In this document: positions 52,946 to 61,718 of the stretch, piece after piece
Numbering within the stretch: the stretch's first letter is position 1
How the letters are laid out: every line of letters begins with the position of its first letter
Source of the DNA: CAWAWP01 sp963841205
GTDB taxonomy: Bacteria; Chloroflexota; Ktedonobacteria; Ktedonobacterales; JADMIN01
NCBI GenBank assembly: GCA_963841205.1
Contig: CAWJCH010000012.1
Span: 313,386-377,385 of the forward strand
Length of the DNA stretch: 64,000 nt
Direction of reading: 5' to 3'
The notes under the pieces: model-generated
Told to the model about the DNA's origin: nothing
The model's input: the letters and a program-made list of their open reading frames with translations, nothing else
The model's database searches: none
Program-made: the position numbers and the translations under genes

Positions 52946-53503
52946 CTACGAAAACGCCGGATGAGCTTTGTACAGTTGCAAACTCATTTGCTTGGTGTCT
53001 TTCTCAGACAGCACGGGGTTATCGAGCGGCCACTCAATACCAACATCGGGGTCATTCCAGGCGATACCGCCCTCCGCACTGGGAGTGTAGTAGCCCGTCT
53101 GCTTATACTGGACCTCTGCCACGTCGGAGAGGGTGGCGAAGCCATGAGCGAAGCCGACGGGGACGAAGAGCTGCTTCATATTCTCCGCCGTGAGATAGGC
53201 CCCGTACCACTTGCCGAACGTCTGCGACGAGGTCCGCAGGTCCACGGCGACATCGAAGATCTCGCCCACCGTGCACCGGACCAGCTTTGCCATCGGGGCC
53301 TGCATATTTTGGTAATGCATGCCGCGCAGCACGCCTTTGGTCGAACGCGAGTGGTTCTCCTGGACGAACTGTTCATCCAAGCCAGCTGCGGCAAATTCGC
53401 GGGCATGCCATGACTCGATGAAGAAGCCGCGGCTATCACGAAATGGCTGAATCTCTACGAGAACGAGTCCTGGCAGCGGAGTGGGAATTAAAGTCGGCTT
53501 CAT
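52946..53503 (-). CDS. rfbC: dTDP-4-dehydrorhamnose 3,5-epimerase
   Basis: RfbC converts dTDP-4-keto-6-deoxyglucose to dTDP-4-keto-rhamnose. The 185-residue protein has the cupin signature DSRGFFIESWHAREF, QENHSRSTKGVLRGMHYQ with the catalytic His region, VDLRTSSQTFGKW, and VPVGFAHGFATLSD. The start at 53503 is preceded by AGGAG at long spacing. RfbD, the next enzyme, is encoded downstream on the same strand. Confidence 0.95.
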   Translation of the reverse strand: MKPTLIPTPLPGLVLVEIQPFRDSRGFFIESWHAREFAAAGLDEQFVQENHSRSTKGVLRGMHYQNMQAPMAKLVRCTVGEIFDVAVDLRTSSQTFGKWYGAYLTAENMKQLFVPVGFAHGFATLSDVAEVQYKQTGYYTPSAEGGIAWNDPDVGIEWPLDNPVLSEKDTKQMSLQLYKAHPAFS

Positions 53504-53682
53504 GGCGTGTGTCACTCCTGTCGTGGCTGAGGTGCTGGCTTTTCGGTACACCGTTACCCGGATGTCAATGGGAGCCGAACTGGTAACGCATCATCCGATC
53601 TGAGGGGGACGGCTCAATCTCCCTCGTGTCGATCTGCACCGTGGCGGTCGCGTTCGCCGATCATATCTGGTGACTGCAAACC

Positions 53683-53900
53683 TCACTCGTTGAGCATCAC
53701 GCGAACATGACTGGCTCTGTCTCGCGCGAGTGCGCCAAGCCACTCGCGCGTTTCGGAGGTCGGCGCATGGTCGACCCCTACTACCCCAAAGTCCAGAGAC
53801 CGCGTGTTCGCTAGCAGGCTTTTCAGCGTTCGCTTGGTGAGCGCGAGATTGGTGGAGGTCACTACCACGACGGAAGCCGTCGTCGAAGCTCGATGCCCGT
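53683..53900 (-). pseudogene. GT2 glycosyltransferase fragment
   Basis: The minus-strand frame reads VVVVTSTNLALTKRTLKSLL, SETREWLGALARDR and VRVMLNE, then stops. These match in order the first 80 residues of the GT2 at 50223-51182 (LVSYNNLALTRSTLHS, SETRDWLKAFARE, VRLILNE). The DXD and later motifs are missing, so this is a truncated, probably dead copy. Confidence 0.75.
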
Positions 53901-53976
53901 TGCTACGCGTCACAAATGGTGATAGACGTCGGTGTATCCTGCCGGGCGTCGTATCCGCAGCACTCGAGGATGCCAT

Positions 53977-54957
53977 CAGGGAGTTGCAGTATGCAGCGAC
54001 CTAGGTGTGATAGCTCTGTCGGCAGCGCTGCCTCCGTACACGCCGTGTCATGCGACATCATCATGCTCGCGCCCTCCCGGAAAGTGGATCGACGACACAG
54101 TGGCAATGAACCTGTGCATTTGCCGCACCTGCTAAGCTGAGCACTGTCATCCACAATGATACCTAGTCGGTAAGGGAAGCCTTCTCTTATGCCCGCAATT
54201 GTTATATACAACGAGCAGTCACCGGCCAGCATGACCATGTGCAGCCGAACGCTATCTCACGCACAGCGCCACGCCCAATTGCGCGTCGACCTCTTGGCGG
54301 GCACTCCACCCCATCACCTCCTTTCATCCCGTCCAGAAACCCTCGCCACACCTCCCTCTTGTGCCCATGTTACCTAATTCGGCACCGCAGTTAACGCCAC
54401 GTGCGCCGCGGCATTTATTGAGATGTACGGAATGGTCCGGTAAGAATTCGACCGCGGTGTTGCGATCTGCGCTGGAATCCGCTACAATGGCGCGGCGACA
54501 CGGTAGAGCGGCGCGCCGGGTCGAGCACCGTTGCGGCGAAGGAGTGCGAAGAGGCACCGGATGGTTGGAGCGGTACCCCCGACGGACGGCGAGGCGTGGC
54601 GTCACGCCACCGATGGCGACCACGCGGTGCTCCACTCCCCAAGGGCTACCCCTGCGCGATCACCGCCTGATGGACGAGTTTTTGGCGGTATACCACCGTC
54701 ACCCGGTACGCCACGCAGTAAAGCCTGCCACCGGAACGGAAAGCGGGCCCAGGAACGCTCAGGGTGGCAGTGTCGACGCTCGGCCTGACGCGCATCCAGG
54801 CCCACGATGCAAAGGCACATGTGTTACTTCGCAGTTACCCATATGTAGGTATGCGGTCGACATGTCGTACGACGAGCTCGCAACTGCAGGGAGCTGAATC
54901 GGAGGGTAGACGAAGACCCTGTGAGGTGCACGTGCATATAGCAAGCGGCTTACGAAG
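53977..54957. other. Leader region of the broken methyltransferase-glycosyltransferase gene
   Basis: No convincing gene is found. A plus-strand frame of 178 codons (54361-54897) lacks any known motif and crosses the promoter at 54460-54488. The region between that promoter and 54958 (about 470 bases) is a long untranslated leader with several GC-rich inverted repeats, including GAGGCGTGGCGTCACGCCACCG near 54590-54611. Confidence 0.45.
54460..54488 (+). promoter_or_regulatory. Promoter upstream of the methyltransferase-GT2 gene
   Basis: A -35 box TTGCGA (54460-54465) and a -10 box TACAAT (54483-54488) have exact 17-base spacing on the plus strand, about 470 bases before the first coding frame. 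Confidence 0.6.
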
Positions 54958-55446
54958 ATGATGCGGATGGAGGGAGCGCGATGGGGAACGAGATTTCCAC
55001 GCTGTTACGATGAGCGCTACCATAAGCATTATGTGGGTTCGGCCTACACGCACTCGGACTTCTGGTTGGGAATCTTTGATCGGGTGGCCGAACAAATCGT
55101 AAACCGTTTGGCTCCGCGCTCGGTCTTCGATGCTGGCTGCGCCATTGGTTTGTTGGTCGAGACCTTGCGTGACCGTGGGGTTGAGGCATGGGGTGTGGAT
55201 AGTTCAGAGTACGCAATCTCCCAGGTTCGTCCCGACATGCGACCGTACTGCAGTGTCGGTTCTGTGACGACTCCCCTGACGCAGTCCTACGATTTGATTT
55301 CGTGCATCGAGGTGCTTGAGCACCTCTCCCCTGCAGATGGGCAAGCGGCCATAGCCAACTTCTGTGCCCATAGCGACAGCATCATCTTCTCTGTCGACTC
55401 CCGACGTCTTCGCCGAGGCGACTCATTTGAATGTGCAGCCCGTTGA
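54958..55446 (+). pseudogene. Class I methyltransferase domain, N-terminal part of a broken fusion gene
   Basis: The frame contains YDERYHKHYVGSAYTHSDFW, the SAM-binding motif I VFDAGCAIGLLVETLRD, the acidic loop GVDSSEYAISQV, and motif IV DLISCIEVLEHLSP. It then shifts frame near 55392, after which the expected STPDVFAEATHLN sequence appears in the next frame. This begins a larger protein continuing to 57830 through three further frameshifts. The domain probably methylates a sugar or modifies a lipid-linked glycan. Confidence 0.75.
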
Positions 55447-56110
55447 ATATTGGGTAGACCTATTTGCGCAAAACGGGTTCAAACACGATCTCACCTTTGA
55501 TGCCACCTTCATCGCACCACAAGCGATGCGCTTTAAACGCATGATCGACCCTCCGTACCGCATGGTCCTGGACTACGAGCGCGCCCTTTGGCGAAAGGAT
55601 ACCGAGAATCGAGCACTTCGCGAGGCACTCCATGCCTCTCGTGCGACGATTTCGCAGCATGAAGCCATGGCACGGGAGTTCGAGACACGACTTTCTGCGA
55701 TGGAGTCAGACGACGAGCGTCGTCGGGCAGAGGCTATAGCCACTCTTCGGCTCGAGTTGACTCGCGAGATGCAGACAGAACGGGCAGACCACGAAATTGA
55801 ACTGGCTAATGCATACGCCACCAAGCAACGCCTAATCCGGGATCATGCCACGGCGCTTTCGAGTCTTCACCGGCACGCAGCAAACCTTGAACTGACTGTT
55901 GCCAGTTTATCCTGGGTGGAATCGTCACGTGGCGTGCGCCTGATCAAATTGGCACGAGCATCCCGTGAAGTCCTTCGCCGTAAAGGTATGCGCGCTCTTG
56001 CCAGACAGGTGGCACGTTGGATGGTAGGCAAGCGCGGGTATTTCCTCAGTGACCTGCAGCAGTTGGAATCACCAAGAAGGTCATCCGTACGACGACCAAG
56101 ACTACCATGA
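55364..56110 (+). pseudogene. End of the methyltransferase domain and coiled coil of the broken fusion gene
   Basis: From about 55390 the frame continues the methyltransferase (TPDVFAEATHLNVQPVEYW, FDATFIAPQAMRFKRM), followed by a coiled coil of about 120 residues rich in Glu/Arg/Ala and a basic segment (GMRALARQVARWMVGKRGYF). The natural continuation (HPYDDQDYHEWFLLGR) is in another frame after about 56080. Confidence 0.75.
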
Positions 56111-56894
56111 ATGGTTTCTTCTCGGGCGAACTTCAGCGGGTGAACTTGATGCCCAACGCAGGCGCAGCTCACAGTTGGAGCATCAGCCGCTCATAAGCTT
56201 CCTAGTCCCAGTGTTCAACCCCGATCCCGAGCTATTGCGTGACACCATCGAGTCGGTCTTGGCGCAGACCTACGGCAAGTGGGAGCTTTGCCTGGCTGAC
56301 GGTGCGTCGTCGAAGCCAGTGGTACGCGAGATTCTTCGGCGGTATGCCAGAAAAGATCCTCGCGTCCGCGTTGCGCTACTGGATGAGAACCAAGGCATCT
56401 CGGGCAACTCGAATGCAGCGTTCCAACTCGCAAATGGAGAATTCATCGCCCTGCTTGACCATGACGACCTGATCGAGCCGGACATGCTCTACCGTGTAGT
56501 CGAAGCGCTCAACGTCGCACCCGATGCCGATGTCCTGTACTTCGACGAGGATCGTGTATCACGCGACGGCGACCACTATAAGCAACCGTTTTTCAAGCCC
56601 GGATGGTCGCCGGAGTTGCTCCTCAGCGTTCCGTTTCCCATGCACGGCGTGATCCGGCGCCAGACGTTCGCGGATGTGGGCGGTTTCCATTCGGAAACGG
56701 ATGGGGCGCAAGAGTGGGACTTGTTCCTTGCGAGTGAGCGAGGTCACGACGCGATTCGTCCACATTCCGCGGGTGCTGTACCATTGGCGCGAGGTGGAAG
56801 GTGCAGCGGCCGTGGCACCGGACGCGAAACCCTATCTGTGGGACCTGCAACTGGCGGTGGTGCGACGTCACCTGGAGCGGATGGGACGAACTGA
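56049..56894 (+). pseudogene. First GT2 domain of the broken fusion gene
   Basis: The domain starts about 56080 with YDDQDYHEWFLLGR, then ISFLVPVFNPDPELLRDTIE, NQGISGNSNAAFQLANGE, LLDHDDLIEPDML, FDEDRVSRDGDHYKQPFFKP and EWDLFLA. A frameshift near 56728 cuts it before the domain end (RVSEVTTRFVHIPRVLYHWR in the next frame). Confidence 0.78.
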
Positions 56895-57348
56895 CGCCAA
56901 GTCGTTCTTGGCCATGCCGGGCATTATCCGTGTCGTCTGGCCCATCGAGCCGCTGACTGTCTCGATCATCATCCCAACAAAAGACAAAGCGGACATACTA
57001 CGCCGCTGCCTCGATTCCATCGCCGCACGTACCGTCTATGAGAGCTACGAGATAATTCTCGTCGACACTGGCAGCAGGGAAAAAGCGACGCACAGGTATT
57101 ATGCTAGCCTGGAGCGCGATCCGCGTATCAAAATCGTACACTATTCGGGCGCGTTTAACTACTCGCGAGCATGCAACATGGGTGCGCAGCATGCGACAGG
57201 CGCGTACTTCCTGTTCATGAACAACGATATGGAGGTCCGAGACGCGGACTGGCTCGAGGAGCTTGTGCGGTGGACTCAGATTCCTGAAATTGGCGTGGTG
57301 GGAGGACTGCTCCTCCTTCCTGAAGGGACGGTTCAGCACGCAGGGTGA
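56674..57348 (+). pseudogene. End of first GT2 and start of second GT2 domain of the broken fusion gene
   Basis: After the frameshift near 56728 the frame reads VTTRFVHIPRVLYHWREVEG, closing the first GT2, then starts a second GT2 with SIIIPTKDKADILRRCLDSI, ILVDTGSREKATH, AFNYSRACNMGAQHATG, MNNDMEVRDADW and LEELVRWTQIPEIG. A missing G near 57344 breaks the frame at QHAG, before the expected VIVGAHGIAGH. Confidence 0.78.
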
Positions 57349-57830
57349 TCGTCGGGGCGCATGGCATTGCCGGGCACATTTTCTATGGCAGCAAAGACCA
57401 CGAAGGCACGTTGTACGGGAGCATGGACTGGTACCGTGATTATATGGCGGTGACCGGAGCTCTCCACATGATGCGCCGTGAGGTATACAACTCCGTGCAG
57501 GGGTACGATGAACGGTTTGATATATCCTATAGCGACATTGCGTTCTGCCTGCGCGTAAGGGCTCTAGGGTATCGGGTACTGTACGACCCGTTCGTACGGG
57601 TCATACATTACGAAAGCCAATCGCGTGACCGAACTCCTTCGGCCCACGACACCACATTGGCCATTAATGAGTTCCGCGCGGCAGTCGCGCAGGGGGATCC
57701 CTATTTCAACGAGAACCTCTCATACGCACATGCCATCCCCCGTCTTCGACAACCCTTCGAACTTGCACGCGAGGCCATGAGCGCCACCTCTACGCACCAA
57801 TTGCTACCAGAGCATATAGCACATCATTAG
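57345..57830 (+). pseudogene. C-terminal part of the second GT2 domain of the broken fusion gene
   Basis: The frame continues directly with IVGAHGIAGHIFYG, YMAVTGALHMMRREVYNSVQ, the base region YDERFDISYSDIAFCLRVRA and HYESQSRDRTPS, then ends. This completes a methyltransferase-coiled coil-GT2-GT2 protein of about 950 residues if all four breaks are repaired. Confidence 0.78.
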
Positions 57831-57936
57831 AAGCCTGCCATCGCCACGGGGATATGCTCGACCATGTCGAGTGCACTTTGTGGTGCCTTTGGGTACGAGA
57901 GCCGAACAGCATAATCAGATTCCAGAGGAGCTCCCG

Positions 57937-59232
57937 ATGCGACGCACGTTCATTGTCGCCGTAGTTCGTCGCGCTGCTCGCACCCGTCTAGGGCGGCGAG
58001 TAAAGCCTTTTGTTGTCTTTACGATGTCGACCGCGCGTCTGATGATCGGACGACTGTGGCGCATACGGCGCAAAGGGGTGGTGACGGATTACGACCTAGT
58101 ACGCTCATCGCCAATGTTCAACGACAGATGGTATCGGGATACCTATCCGGATGTCACCCCAGACGTCGATGCCGTCGCTGATTTCCTTTCGGGCAGCACC
58201 CAACCGCCGCGCCATCCCTCCGCTCTGTTTGATGTGGACTGGTACCTCTCTAATTACCCTGACGTTGCGGTAAGCGGCCTCAACCCTTTGGTCCATTACC
58301 TACGCTGGGGGCGATTGGAGGGACGTGGCCTACGTGCTCTAGGGACAACTGGCCGCAACGGCGAGACCATGCCACTAAGCAGCAAAGATTTCATAGAGGT
58401 AGATGGTTCGATTGCAGTGATTATCCATGCCTACTATCCCGATGTGTTCGAAGAGCTATGTCCCCTGCTAGCACACATTCCAGGGAAATTTGCGCTATAC
58501 GTGGCTGCTCCTTCGGCGGAGGCTGCCCGGCAGATTCGAGCGAGCATCGAGGCACATAGACTTCATGCTGATACAACCGTGCGGATATGCCAAAACCGAG
58601 GGCGAAACTTCGGAACGTTTTTATCCGAGTTCTCAACTGAGGTGGTCAAGTATACATACGTCCTTCATCTGCACACTAAGAAATCCCTTTACACCGGGAC
58701 AGAGCAGTCCGCATGGCGAGATCACCTCTACAACGCTCTTGTAGGCAGTGCAGAGGAAGTCAAAGCGATCTTCGCTCTCTTTGGATGTCGCCCGGATGTC
58801 GGCGTCGTGTACCCAGTAATCGCGCCGTCGATGCCATATTGGGCGCACCACTGGCTTTCAAATTCGGGAATCGCGCCTGAGATGTTCCGCCGTATTGGTG
58901 TTGCGAACTATCAGGCAGAGGGCTTATTCGACTACCCGGTCGGGGGTATGTTTTGGGCGCGCGTCGATGCTCTTCGCCCACTGTTCGCTGCCAACTTCCG
59001 GTACGAAGATTTCCCTCTGGAGGAGGGCCAAACCGACGGCACACTAGCACATGCGATCGAGCGAAGCATTGTATTTCTCGCTCGGGAGCGGGGTTACGGA
59101 TTTGCAGAGATCGATAAACAGGCGAAAGTAGTTCGCGTTAATTGGAGCGAGCGCAACCTTTTCCCAATATTCCAGCCTGAGTCCCGAGCTACTCCGACAG
59201 CGCATATGCGAATCGGACTTAGTCTCATTTGA
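57937..59232 (+). pseudogene. RgpF-type rhamnan synthesis domain, N-terminal part of a broken RgpF-HAD gene
   Basis: The ATG at 57937 follows GAGGAG. After a basic N-terminus, two WY(x)nYPDV-type repeats occur (FNDRWYRDTYPDVTPDVDA and FDVDWYLSNYPDVAVSG). The RgpF-like domain follows (IAVIIHAYYPDVFEELCPLL, NRGRNFGTFLSEF, VLHLHTKKS, NYQAEGLFDYPVGGMFW). RgpF-family proteins act in rhamnose-glucose polysaccharide synthesis. Near 59182 the frame shifts and the natural continuation (PELLRQRICESDLVSFDIFD) appears in another frame. Confidence 0.8.
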
Positions 59233-60148
59233 TATCTTTGATACTTTGCTCGTACGTCCATCGGTGGTGCCCGATGCGGTGCTGCGCTACGTCGGAGTCC
59301 TCGTCCGAGCCGTTTTCCCGACACTGGATGACTTCTATGACCTGCGAAAGAGAGCCGAGCTGATAGCACGTCAGCGTACGAACTTCACCGGCGATGTCGA
59401 GTTGGCGGCAATATATGCCGCATGGCCGTCTAAGAGCATGTGGACCGACGATGCAATAAGGTATGCAATGAAGTGCGAGCTGGATCTTGAGGTTCGCATC
59501 GTGCAGGCGCGGCCAGCCGCTGCCGATGCACTCACATACGCGCGCGCGATGGGCAAGCGAGTGATCGCGATCAGCGACACCTACATGAGTCAGGAGCAGG
59601 TCGCGCCATTGTTAGCGGCTGCAGGGATCACAGAGTCCTTTGATGCCATGTACCTTTCAGGGGAGTGTGGGGCGCGCAAAGATCGTGGTGACCTTTGGAC
59701 GTACGTTAGGGCGAGGGAGAACGTGCCGGTGCATTCATGGCTGCACATAGGGGATAATGAACACTCCGACGTGCAGCGCGCATCAGATTTGGGCATCACC
59801 GTCTTTCACATGATGAACCCAAGTACCCTCGCGCGCGCACGTGGCTTGCAGGAGGCGTTGCCCTATGTGCACGATTCGAACTGGCATAACGATCTAGTTC
59901 TTGGCCCAATGGTACGGCACATTGGGCGATCACCATTTCTTCCTATGAGCAACTTTCACCCGCTGGCGCTTACTACGCCGTTCGAGGTCGGCTTCGTTGT
60001 CTTTGGCCCTATCGCATTTGGCTTCACCAGTTGGCTGACTCGACAACTGCGTGAACGTAATATCGAGCGCGTCTTCTTCTTGGCGCGTGAGGGGTATGCG
60101 CTGAAAGCATTTTATGACTCAGTCCTACGGCACTTGCCGACAACCTGA
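59183..60148 (+). pseudogene. HAD-like domain of the broken RgpF-HAD gene
   Basis: The frame begins PELLRQRICESDLVSF with the HAD motif I DIFDTLLVRPSVV, continues with AMGKRVIAISDTYMS (motif II), HIGDNEHSDVQRASDLGI (motif IV), and a second conserved part (VFGPIAFGFTSWL, RVFFLAREGYALKAFYDS). A frameshift near 60140 separates it from the next piece. Such HAD domains are often fused to surface-polysaccharide enzymes; the substrate is unknown. Confidence 0.78.
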
Positions 60149-60437
60149 ATCTGCATTGTTACCGCGGTCAGAGTACCTCTATACTTCGCGCCGAACAGTA
60201 CTTGCAGCCCTGCAGGGTCAGAGATTCGCACCAGATGAGATCGTAGGCAAAACCTACTACAGAGGCAGCTTGAGCGGGCTGCTTAAGAATAGGATCGGAT
60301 TGATTCCGCCTTCGGACCTATTGCTTGACAACGACTCGATCACGCTCCCAGACCAATCCGAGCAGGTGCTGGCAACGCTGCAGAGGTTGACAGGCCTACA
60401 TCACGGAGCACGGTGCTGTCGAGTACAGCGCGTATAG
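60114..60437 (+). pseudogene. Middle piece of the broken RgpF-HAD gene
   Basis: From about 60145 the frame reads ALLPRSEYLYTSRRTVLAAL, then DEIVGKTYYRGSLSGLLKNR, the expected continuation of the HAD-associated C-terminal region. It ends in another shift near 60410, where EHGAVEYSAYREYLAAAG appears in the next frame. Confidence 0.7.
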
Positions 60438-60444
60438 GGAATAT

Positions 60445-61029
60445 TTGGCAGCTGCGGGCACAGACAGCCAAGAGTCCAAGGCCGTAGTGGACATTGGATA
60501 CAACGGGACCATCCAGCGTATTCTGCAGAAAATCATCGAACAGCCCCTTCATGGCTTCTATTTGGGCTCCTTTCGTGATGCCAACGAGGTTGAGCAGGAG
60601 CGAGGACGGGCATTTGGCTACTTTGTTGAGGGGATAGCTCCCTTCAGCACAACCGTACCCGTGGTGAAGCATTCACTACTCCTAGAGGCATTCCTCAGTG
60701 CGCCGCATGGGCAAGTCTTAGGGTTCAAACACAGTCCAGAAGGGCTACAGGTCCAGTTCAAGGACGATGTTCGAAGTCAGACGGACCTTGATGTACTCCG
60801 CGAGTTGCAGGCAGGGGCCATCGCCTACTGCGATGAACTCATAACCGCCTATGGCCCGCCGATACTTGATTTGGAGTGTGACATGGCGACGTTACAGGTG
60901 CCGCTCAAGCTCCTGGCAGAGCGTGACATTCAGGTCCCTGTAGCGGTAAATCGGGCTCTGTCTGTGGAAGACGAATTCACAGGCAGTGGCACGATTGCCG
61001 CAGGAGCACACCTCCTCACTCAGTTATAA
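60445..61029 (+). pseudogene. C-terminal piece of the broken RgpF-HAD gene
   Basis: The frame holds KAVVDIGYNGTIQRILQKII, FYLGSFRDANEVEQERGRAF, and a helical end with DELITAYGPP. It joins in sequence to the preceding pieces and ends normally at 61029, 70 bases before the insertion-sequence fragments. Confidence 0.72.
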
Positions 61030-61099
61030 AGTATGTGTCTTACCTGTTCGGGCGAGCGACTGTTCAGTCGGACTTGTGCAGCGGGTGTAGCGTAGAGGC

Positions 61100-61423
61100 A
61101 TGCAGCACGAGGACGTCGTTGCCATCCTGACCGCCGAGAACGCTCGCCAGCGCGAGCAGATTGCCGCGCTGGCGGCGCAGGTGCAGGAGTTGCAGGCCCG
61201 CCTGGCCAAGGACCGCCACAACAGTGGCAAGCCGCCGTCGAGTGACGGGCTGGGGCGCAAGACGAAGAGCCTGCGGCGGCGCAGCGGCAAGAAGGTGGGC
61301 GGGCAACTGGGCCACCGCGGCGAGACGCTGCACCTGGTGGCGACGCCGGGCGCGGTGGTGGAGCCTCGGCCGGCGGTCTGCGTGCAGTGCCACCTGCCGC
61401 TAGACGGAGCGCCAGTGACATGA
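61100..61423 (+). pseudogene. N-terminal fragment of an IS66-family transposase
   Basis: This 107-residue frame is the start of an IS66-type transposase: a leucine-rich coiled coil (ENARQREQIAALAAQVQELQ), then KDRHNSGKPPSSDGLGRK, GGQLGHRGETLHLVATP and the zinc-finger start CVQCHLPLDGAP. It stops at TGA supplied by the left end of the IS3-family element inserted at 61421, so the catalytic part is missing. Confidence 0.85.
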
Positions 61424-61490
61424 CCCCTGGAAAGGTTTCCGGTTGCTATGCGAGACTCCCGAGTGAACGAACGCGATCGGGAGGGCGAAC

Positions 61491-61718
61491 ATGCGCAAGA
61501 GTCACTTCAGCGAAGAGCAGATCATCGGCATCCTGAAGCGGGTAGACGCGGGACAGAAGGTCGCCGACCTGTGCCGGGAGCAGGGCATCAGCGAGGGGAC
61601 CTCCTACCGCTGGAAGGCGCAGTATGGCGGGCTGGAGGTCAGCCAGCTGCGGCGGTTGCGGCAGCTCGAAGAAGAGAACCGTCGGCTGAAGCAGATCGTC
61701 GCCGACCTGACGCTAGAC
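61491..61718 (+). pseudogene. IS3-family OrfA, 5' part
   Basis: The frame begins MRKSHFSEEQIIGILKRVDA, then LCREQGISEGTSYRWKAQYG (helix-turn-helix) and a leucine-zipper-like segment (LRRLRQLEEENRRLKQIVAD). It is interrupted at 61718 by the IS1634-like element and resumes at 63460 as NTALKDVAAKNG, ending at 63498. The A6C run at 63486-63492 is the expected slippery site for making an OrfAB fusion. Confidence 0.85.
61713..61718. repeat. Target-site duplication, left copy (CTAGAC)
   Basis: CTAGAC directly precedes the left inverted repeat of the IS1634-like element and is repeated at 63454-63459 after the right inverted repeat. Confidence 0.9.

Noticed and set aside
54361..54897. 178-codon plus-strand frame before the methyltransferase gene
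   Set aside because: It crosses the promoter at 54460-54488, has no known motif and ends just before the real coding frame.
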